Assembly: GCA_903905685.1 (NCBI GenBank)
Contig: CAIVHI010000169.1
Span: 1 to 9,639, forward strand
Length of the DNA stretch: 9,639 nucleotides
Reading direction: 5' to 3'
Source: an uncultured Bacteroidota bacterium
Lineage (GTDB): Bacteria > Bacteroidota > Bacteroidia > Chitinophagales > Chitinophagaceae
The translations under genes were made by a program, and so were the position numbers. The stretch's first letter is position 1; every line of letters starts with the position of its first letter. Shown one piece after another: positions 1 to 5,291 of the stretch. The notes under the pieces are model-generated. The model was not told where the DNA came from. It searched no databases and worked only from the letters and a program-made list of their open reading frames with translations.

Positions 1-218
1 ATAAAGACGGCTCTGAAATATTGATTCCGCAAAAGAACAAGAACCCAAGAAGATTAAGTCCTAAAGAATGTGCATTGCTACAGGGTTACCCCGCAAATTT
101 CGTAATTCCTGTTTCCGACTCTCAGGCTTACAGACAGTTCGGCAACTCTGTCGTTATGCCTCTAATCAGAGCGGTTGGAAAGGAGATCGTTCGTGTACTT
201 CAAACCTATAGAAAATGA
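1..218 (+). CDS. DNA (cytosine-5) methyltransferase, C-terminal fragment
   Basis: This is the C-terminal end of a C5-cytosine DNA methyltransferase (Dcm/HhaI type). The reading frame is open from base 3 and runs off the left edge, so the true start lies outside the window. The visible part reads DGSEILIPQ, followed by conserved motif IX (RRLSPKECALLQGYP) and then motif X (QFGNSV), which packs against the S-adenosylmethionine pocket. The catalytic PCQ loop and the target recognition domain would lie upstream and cannot be seen. The stop codon TGA overlaps the ATG of the restriction endonuclease gene (ATGA at 215-218), so the two are probably translationally coupled. The role is to methylate a cytosine in the target site and protect the host from the partner nuclease. 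This part has no frameshift or stop. The family call is firm; sequence specificity cannot be read from this fragment. Confidence 0.93.
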   Translation, partial: KDGSEILIPQKNKNPRRLSPKECALLQGYPANFVIPVSDSQAYRQFGNSVVMPLIRAVGKEIVRVLQTYRK

Positions 219-1556
219 ACCTGAAAACCCTTCTGAAAATATTCTCGGATAAAGGCTGTAATAAAGTTTATGTTAAGAAGCTTTCGGCAAATGATAATTC
301 GAAGAATCAGGTTTATTTCGGCGGGAGTTTCGATGTGCTTAATATTCTACCGATAAAGGAAATAACAGCTGATGCAGACAATAAAGGAGGCGGAAAGAAG
401 ACAAGGTTTAAAACGAAATTGGATTTTTATTGGGTTGATGATGACGGGCTGCTCAATCATGCGCCTGACGCACAGTTAGTACTTTACCCGAAATATCCAG
501 AAGTTAGGTTTTCTGGGTTTTTGAAGGGAACCAAAAATGCGCCTTCTGATTTAATGGCAGAGCGGATACCGGACAGGCTGCTCTTTCTCGGTGTTACGAA
601 GTCAAGACAGGTAATAGGCTATGTTGTTGGCCCTGAATCATCCGTGGCTAATGAACTGTCCGCTTTACAGCGTGTAGAGGAAATTGGTGTATTCAAATCA
701 ATTACTCTTATTGGCGGTAAAATTGAAATTGACAGCAAGGGTAAGCTGTTGCATGAATTAAAGAGAATAAATAATCTTGGCTGGATTGAGTCCAAACGTC
801 TATCTGCGCACAATAAAATTAGCCCCTGTAACTCAACTAACTGTGGCGGGTTTACTATGGAGGCTGAATTGGGTATTATTGAGAACAGCAATTCTGTGCC
901 CGATTACCTTGGCTGGGAGTTAAAAACCTTTTCGGTAAATAATTTTTCAAAGTTCGGATCAAAGGCGGTTACGCTGATGACACCGGAACCAACACATGGG
1001 TTTTATGTGGATGAAGGACTTGAAAAATTTATCACTACCTATGGTTATATAGATAAAATGGGACGAGAGGCAAGGATGAATTTTGGAGGCGTTCACAAAT
1101 TTGCAGTTCCTCAAAAATCTACTGGTCTAAAATTGGTTCTGAACGGGTATGATGCCCTAAAAGATAAGATTGAAGATGCTGAAGGTTACCTGGGACTAAT
1201 GGACGGCAAAGATAATATTGCGGCATCTTGGTCTTTTGCTGGAGCATTGGAACAGGAAGCATGCACAGGCATGTTACATCCCCTCGATGAAAAGGACCAC
1301 CACTGACGAGGTTTATAAGCAGCAGTATTCTTATGGTAATCTCGTAATTATGGGCGCTAAGACAGATTTTTCGCTCTTTTTGAAACAGGTCGCTCTCGGA
1401 AATATATATTATGATCCCGGCATAAAACTGGAATTCGCAATACCTGGCGTTCGGGATCAAAGCACTAAAAGAAGGAGTCAGTTTAGAATGAAGGCAAGTC
1501 AGTTAACAAATTTATATAAAGAAAATGAAGTAGTGAATCTCAATACACTAGTGTAA
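215..1556 (+). pseudogene. MvaI/BcnI-family type II restriction endonuclease, frameshifted
   Basis: The product resembles MvaI/BcnI-family restriction endonucleases, which act as monomers and cut CCWGG or CCSGG. Frame one (215 to about 1237) has an N-terminal region of about 200 residues, then GGFTMEAELGI and the catalytic motif D230-x4-E235-x-K237 (PDYLGWELK), matching the D-x4-E-x-K of MvaI. Homology then jumps to another frame. From about 1239 to the stop at 1554-1556 it gives LEHWNRKHAQACYIP, YYDPGIKLE and KRRSQFRM, the conserved C-terminal blocks of long family members. The shift lies near the T run at 1234-1237; one extra base, or two missing, would explain it. Without the shift the protein would be about 447 residues. 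As it stands, translation ends at 1306 after 363 residues, with the catalytic triad but without the C-terminal part. It is probably inactive unless this is a sequencing error or a recoded site. The start overlaps the methyltransferase stop. Confidence 0.88.
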
Positions 1557-1591
1557 TAAAACTATTGTATGTAATTTGTGAAAAATAAAGT

Positions 1592-1725
1592 ATGGGTATC
1601 ACAAAATTAAGCGTGCCGGACGACATATAATTGCCATAGGTCTTGATTTAATAAAGGATACATATGGCGCTATTGCTGAATTGGCACAGAACTCGTACGA
1701 TGCATCATATTGCGCAGGGGTGTAA
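1592..1725 (+). pseudogene. N-terminal remnant of a GHKL (Bergerat-fold) ATPase gene
   Basis: This short relic is in no long reading frame. ATG at 1592, 35 nt after the nuclease stop, opens MGITKLSVPDDI and meets TAA at 1628. From 1630 another frame continues IAIGLDLIKDTYGAIAE, then LAQNSYDA to 1704. Joined, this reads as the N-terminal helix region and N-box (E-x3-N-S-x-D-A) that binds Mg-ATP in GHKL ATPases (Hsp90, MutL, MORC, histidine kinases). A duplicated TA at 1626-1629 would account for the frameshift. After DA the similarity ends and a stop follows at 1723, so the rest of the gene is deleted. MutL/MORC-like GHKL ATPases are known neighbours of bacterial restriction-modification genes, which fits the position as third gene of the cassette. 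The motif match is clear to the eye; the exact subfamily is unknown. Confidence 0.72.
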
Positions 1726-1797
1726 AATTAGAGCCCCGACATCATACATTCGCCCCTATGCTTTTTCGAGCCCCCTCTCGCCCCCAAAAAAGAGCCA
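1726..1797. other. Junction between restriction-modification remnant and host-like DNA
   Basis: This is a short non-coding stretch where the ATPase relic stops and the downstream minus-strand gene ends. It is rich in C runs on the plus strand (1734-1737, 1753-1756, 1771-1775, 1781-1785), giving four G runs on the minus strand just past the stop at 1798. A small cgag/ctcg stem at 1767-1780, flanked by matching T and A runs, could be a weak terminator for the minus-strand gene. A 7-bp direct repeat (catcata at 1703-1709 and 1740-1746) lies at the junction; it is too short to call a target-site duplication. No insertion sequence ends are visible. Confidence 0.35.
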
Positions 1798-2655
1798 CTA
1801 CAGCTTTACAAACTTCCGCACTTCTGCATGATTGATGCGCACAACGTAGTTGCCGGCGGGGAGGGACGAAACGTTTACCTGCACGTGGGCGGCATCGTAG
1901 CGGTTGGTATAGGCGGTCTTACCGTTCACGTCCATAATTTCGAGGGTCTTGATGTGGTCGGTGCCCGATATATTCAGTACCGTGGTTGCGGGACTCGGGT
2001 AGACGGTGAAGGTTGATGCTGCTGCAGCAACCGGGGCAACGGCGGTAGATGAGTTTTGATAGATGGTCAAAGGTGTACCTGCATTCGGATTGTCGCCTGC
2101 CTTGCCGCCATCCCCATTCACCGCATTCAACAGAGAGAAAAACGTGACGCTGTCGCTGGTGCCGGCAGGCGCAGTCCAGTAGAACTGGGTGGAGTACTTA
2201 TTGATGCCGGTGGTGTCGGGAGAAAGTACAACGCTGTGTTCCACAACGGTGGTGGCACCACATGCAAAAGTATGGATAGAGGAAGCCAAGGCCGTGGGAA
2301 TGGTATAGGAGCCGGCGAGGGTATGGTTGCCCAATACCGCCGAAACCTGAAAGCCAAACCCGGGAAGGCTGGTGGAGATGGCTGTGGCATCACCCTTGAG
2401 GGTTACGAGGTAAGTCTGCAAGGCATTGTAAGTGGTAACGGGCAATAGGGTAGTGGTATCGAGCACCTGCAACTGAACTACATTCAAGGGGTTGTTGCCG
2501 CCATGGCAGGTTCCTGTTTGGCAATGGCCGGCAGTTCCAACGGTCGCTCCGGTTATGTCGCCATGTCCATGGTGCGCCGCACCGTCGATATCGCTGGTCA
2601 GGAATACGTATGCGGGTATCAGGAGAAAGCCGATGATGACGGAGTATTTTTTCAT
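1798..2655 (-). CDS. Secreted choice-of-anchor V-like protein with T9SS C-terminal sorting domain
   Basis: This is a predicted exported protein of 285 residues. ATG at 2655 is preferred because it begins a typical signal sequence (MKKYSVIIGFLLIPAYVFL) and because a -7 promoter element lies 40 nt upstream, inside the longer open frame that starts at 2733. After the signal comes a short His/Gly-rich segment, then C45-x4-C50-H51 in GHCQTGTCHGG. Next is a beta-rich domain (about residues 58-205) resembling the Reeler-like 'choice-of-anchor V' domain of Bacteroidota surface proteins. The last 72 residues (STFTVYPSPATTVLNI through LPAGNYVVRI to FVKL) are a type A T9SS sorting domain. The protein is therefore expected to cross the outer membrane through T9SS and be anchored or released. 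Its function is unknown. It is transcribed divergently from the pirin-like gene. The sorting-domain call is strong and the central domain call moderate. Confidence 0.85.
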   Translation of the reverse strand: MKKYSVIIGFLLIPAYVFLTSDIDGAAHHGHGDITGATVGTAGHCQTGTCHGGNNPLNVVQLQVLDTTTLLPVTTYNALQTYLVTLKGDATAISTSLPGFGFQVSAVLGNHTLAGSYTIPTALASSIHTFACGATTVVEHSVVLSPDTTGINKYSTQFYWTAPAGTSDSVTFFSLLNAVNGDGGKAGDNPNAGTPLTIYQNSSTAVAPVAAAASTFTVYPSPATTVLNISGTDHIKTLEIMDVNGKTAYTNRYDAAHVQVNVSSLPAGNYVVRINHAEVRKFVKL

Positions 2656-2694
2656 AAAATTTTTCGTAATTTGTAAAACGTTTAAAACGTGCTG

Positions 2695-2702
2695 CAAAAA
2701 TA
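2695..2702 (-). promoter_or_regulatory. Bacteroidota-type -7 promoter element for the T9SS-cargo gene
   Basis: On the minus strand this reads TATTTTTG, a perfect match to the Bacteroidota -7 consensus TAnnTTTG, 39 nt before the ATG at 2655. No TTG at the usual -33 spacing was found; the nearest upstream TTG lies 28 nt away. A transcript starting just after it would have a leader of about 30 nt, which supports the shorter start. Confidence 0.5.
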
Positions 2703-2823
2703 ATCTTGGAGTAGTGCATACCTGACGAAGCAAGGTTATCTCTGCATTAACCCTACGTTATGGAACGGGTGTCCGCTATACCTGTATCTGATAATTGGAT
2801 AATGTCTTTGCCCGAGGCAGCGT

Positions 2824-2831
2824 TAAATTTG
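2824..2831 (+). promoter_or_regulatory. Possible Bacteroidota-type -7 element for the pirin-like gene
   Basis: TAAATTTG matches the TAnnTTTG consensus and lies 18 nt before the ATG at 2850. TTG triplets occur upstream at 2808-2810 (13-nt spacing) and 2795-2797 (26-nt spacing), neither at the ideal distance. If used, the leader would be only about 12 nt. The match may be chance. Confidence 0.35.
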
Positions 2832-2849
2832 CAGGGAAATTAGGGCAAT

Positions 2850-3815
2850 ATGAACAGGGGTGAATTTATTAAGGGTTCGGCCATCATTGGAGCGGCCATT
2901 ACGGCACCGTCGGTACTCCGTGCCGCATCGGGCATGATGGACGAAAAGGGACGCAAGGTGTATCAAGTCATCAAGGCACACAGAACCATGGTGGGCACAT
3001 TGCCTGTACTGCGCGCATTTGCCGGCGACAACAACGACTATGTGTCGCCTTATGTGTTTTTCGATGAATTCGGCCCCGTGCGCATCGACCCCCGCCAGAA
3101 GCCATTACGGGTAGACGCACACCCCCATGCGGGCATCATTCCCACCACCTATTTTTTGGAGGGCAACGGGCACCACCGCGACAGCCTGAACTACGATTTC
3201 CAGATTGGCAAGGGCGACTTCATGATGTTCACCTCGGGCAGGGGCGCCATACATATGGAAGAAACCGGCCAGCAACTTTATGAGGGAGGCGGCCTCTACC
3301 ACGGATTCCAGATATGGCTCAACATGCCATCGAAATACAAGTTTGTTGAGCCCGCCACCTCGGTGTTCCGACCCGAGAAGATGGCTCAAATCAGCGAGAA
3401 AGACTTTACGGCCCATGTGGTGCTCGGTGAGTTGTTTGGCGCGCAATCGAAAGTGGAAACCCTGTTTCCTGTATTCTACTTTCACATTAAGCTGAACGCA
3501 GGTGCCAAGTTGAGCATCCCCACCAACCCACGGCACAATGCCTTCATTTACCTGGTAAGCGGCGATTTGGAAACCGAAGGCCGGCGCGCTATAGAGCCCA
3601 ACAGCGTAGTGCTCTATGAGCGGGGCGAAAGCAACGTGAATATTTATAGCGAGACTGGTGCAGAGCTGTTGTTGCTGGGTGGAATGCCCCACAACGAAGC
3701 CGTGTTTGCCTATGGGCCCTTCGTGATGAACACCGAAGCCGAAATCAGGAAATGCATTGCCGACTATCAGGCCGGGCGCATGGGCAACCCGGCCTTGGTG
3801 GATGCCAAGGGTTGA
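2850..3815 (+). CDS. Pirin-family bicupin protein with N-terminal export-like signal
   Basis: This is a 321-residue protein of the pirin family, two-domain cupins that bind one metal (usually iron) in the N-terminal domain; some members have quercetinase activity. The pirin signature is plain: DAHPHAG (H91, H93), T99-T-Y-F-L-E-G, H109-R-D-S, I119-G-K-G-D and GRGAIHMEE (H135, E137). The His/His/His/Glu set corresponds to the metal ligands of human pirin. The C-terminal cupin spans about 195-290. Ahead of the cupins is a stretch of about 26 residues, MNRGEFIKGSAIIGAAITAP, shaped like a Tat signal peptide but with RG where the twin arginine should be. Typical pirins are cytoplasmic and have no such extension. 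The gene is monocistronic, divergent from the T9SS-cargo gene and convergent with the NHL gene (33-nt gap). The family call is firm; substrate and location are not known. Confidence 0.92.
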   Translation: MNRGEFIKGSAIIGAAITAPSVLRAASGMMDEKGRKVYQVIKAHRTMVGTLPVLRAFAGDNNDYVSPYVFFDEFGPVRIDPRQKPLRVDAHPHAGIIPTTYFLEGNGHHRDSLNYDFQIGKGDFMMFTSGRGAIHMEETGQQLYEGGGLYHGFQIWLNMPSKYKFVEPATSVFRPEKMAQISEKDFTAHVVLGELFGAQSKVETLFPVFYFHIKLNAGAKLSIPTNPRHNAFIYLVSGDLETEGRRAIEPNSVVLYERGESNVNIYSETGAELLLLGGMPHNEAVFAYGPFVMNTEAEIRKCIADYQAGRMGNPALVDAKG

Positions 3816-3848
3816 TGGGTGGAAGTCGGCAATGCGGTTTTCGCTCCG

Positions 3849-5174
3849 TTACTCGCGTACCACTTTTTCGATTTGGGTGCCGTCGGCTGTCCGAACTTCT
3901 AAAAAGTAGATGCCGGCAGGTAAAGTTCCCAAGTCCAATTGGAATGGGTTTCCGGTTGGGGCGGCCTCGAACACCGTAGATCCTACTGCATTCGTCAACC
4001 TAAGCCTGTTCACCGTTGTCGACGATTGCACCATCAACAAGCCCGAAGTGGGGTTGGGTTTTATGTATATGCCTTGGCTTCCGTATCCAATCTGTGGCAC
4101 CCCTTCACACGCGTATACCATCCTGACGACGTGGTTGTGGAAGTCTGCAATGAAGAGTTTCCCGAAGTTGTCGGTGGTTACGCCGGTAGGCCGGTTCAGC
4201 CTACCCAAAAGCGCCGAGCCTCCATCTCCCGAATAGCCGGCCACACTATCTCCCGCAAACGTGCGGATGATGCCGGCGGGTGAAACTATCCTTACCCGAT
4301 TGTTGCTTTCATCGGCGATGAAGAGGTTGCCGAATACATCGGCCGCCACACTCGACGGATTATACAGTTGGGCTGCCGTGGCTGCACCACCGTCGCCACT
4401 AAAGCCGTAGATGTTGTTGCCGGCCACCGTGCTGATAGTGCCCGAAGTATTCACCATCCTGACTACGTTGTTGGAATAATCGGCAATGTACAAGTTGCCG
4501 GCGGCATCGAGCGCCACGCCGGTTGGGTTGAAGAGTCCTGCGGCCGTGGCGGGCCCACTATCGCCCGTCCATCCCGGCACCCCGGTTCCCGCTACGGTAT
4601 GCATCGTTCCCGAAGTATCTATCATCCTAATGCGGTCGTTGCCTTGGTCGGCAATGTAGATGTCGCCAATAGCATCAACCGCAATACCCGATGGAAAAGA
4701 CAGCAAAGCGGCCGTTGCCGGGCCGTCGTCGCCTGCAAATCCTGAACTGTCGGTGCCCGCCAGTGTCGTGATGGTGCCGGCGGTTGTCACTTTACGGACG
4801 CGGTTATTGTATTCGTCGGCTATATACAGGTTGCCGGCGGCATCGGTAGCCACCCCCGTTGCCCCTTTCAATGGAGCGGCTGTAGCGGGTCCGCCGTCGC
4901 CTCCGAACCCTGGAGTCCCGGTACCGGCCACCGTATAGATCAATCCGCCGGCAGTTACTTTGCGGATAACGCAGGCACCGTAGTCGGCCACGTAGAGATT
5001 TCCGGAATGGTCGGCGGCGACACCAGTGGGTAGCGAGAGCTTGGCCAGTATAGCAGAGCCCCCATCTCCGGCATAGCCGCTGTCGGACCCCGCATAGGTC
5101 ATAATGGTATAGCATTGTGCTTGTGCCGCAGCAGCACCGGCAAGTAGGGATAAACTGAGTACAAGTTGCTTCAT
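3849..5174 (-). CDS. Secreted six-repeat NHL beta-propeller protein with T9SS sorting domain
   Basis: This is a 441-residue predicted secreted protein. ATG at 5174 is chosen because it starts a clear signal peptide (MKQLVLSLSLLAGAAAAQA, likely cut before QC); the frame upstream to 5264 has no signal-like features. Residues 26-360 are six tandem NHL repeats of 55-56 residues, each with the pattern T-x-AG ... G-x-x-GD-x-G ... PTGVA-x-D-x-x-GNLYIAD-x-x-NN-x-VR-x-V, which would close a six-bladed propeller. The last 80 residues (YIKPNPTSGLLMV through LPAGIYFLEV to IEKVVRE) form a type A T9SS sorting domain. NHL propellers mostly bind proteins, sugars or nucleic acids; the ligand here is unknown and no catalytic residues are evident. 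A weak promoter candidate lies upstream on the minus strand: TTG at 5249-5251, 20 nt, then CCAATTTG at 5221-5228. The gene lies 117 nt downstream of the histidine kinase gene on the same strand, so read-through is possible. Confidence 0.92.
   Translation of the reverse strand: MKQLVLSLSLLAGAAAAQAQCYTIMTYAGSDSGYAGDGGSAILAKLSLPTGVAADHSGNLYVADYGACVIRKVTAGGLIYTVAGTGTPGFGGDGGPATAAPLKGATGVATDAAGNLYIADEYNNRVRKVTTAGTITTLAGTDSSGFAGDDGPATAALLSFPSGIAVDAIGDIYIADQGNDRIRMIDTSGTMHTVAGTGVPGWTGDSGPATAAGLFNPTGVALDAAGNLYIADYSNNVVRMVNTSGTISTVAGNNIYGFSGDGGAATAAQLYNPSSVAADVFGNLFIADESNNRVRIVSPAGIIRTFAGDSVAGYSGDGGSALLGRLNRPTGVTTDNFGKLFIADFHNHVVRMVYACEGVPQIGYGSQGIYIKPNPTSGLLMVQSSTTVNRLRLTNAVGSTVFEAAPTGNPFQLDLGTLPAGIYFLEVRTADGTQIEKVVRE
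4095..5099 (-). repeat. Six tandem 165-168-bp NHL-encoding repeats
   Basis: This is the coding repeat array of the propeller gene. Five units are 168 bp and the first is 165 bp; they are diverged in sequence, and the period is clear mainly at protein level. The closest DNA identity is a 16-base word starting gttgccggcgg at 4494-4509 and again at 4830-4845, exactly two units (336 bp) apart. This suggests fairly recent duplication or gene conversion between blades. Confidence 0.85.
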
Positions 5175-5291
5175 AGTCGTGGCATTGCGATGTGCAGGAA
5201 TATAAGACCCGCTGTGCATGCAAATTGGTTGGGGTGTATACAAAATATCAATAGGCAAACCCATGCAAGCGATTTTCAGGCAAATCCCAAA

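Noticed and set aside
1119..1460. Minus-strand open frame of 113 codons opposite the nuclease gene
   Set aside because: It is antisense to conserved MvaI/BcnI coding sequence and has no recognisable protein pattern.
1734..1785. Possible G-quadruplex from four G runs on the minus strand past the T9SS-cargo stop
   Set aside because: Loop lengths of about 5, 14 and 15 nt are too long for a confident call.
2656..2733. Upstream extension of the T9SS-cargo gene to a start at 2733
   Set aside because: It would place 26 extra residues before a good signal peptide and would include the -7 promoter element in the coding region.
3816..3848. Bidirectional terminator between the convergent pirin and NHL genes
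   Set aside because: No inverted repeat of useful length was found in the 33-nt gap.
4368..4938. Plus-strand open frames opposite the NHL gene
   Set aside because: They are low-complexity antisense shadows of the repeat array, with His/Val/Ala-rich repeats mirroring NHL codons.
4095..5099. CRISPR array
   Set aside because: The periodicity is a coding repeat of 168 bp with diverged units, not short identical repeats with unique spacers.
5175..5264. Upstream extension of the NHL gene to a start at 5264
   Set aside because: The 30 extra residues show no signal-like features and would bury the signal peptide that starts at 5174.
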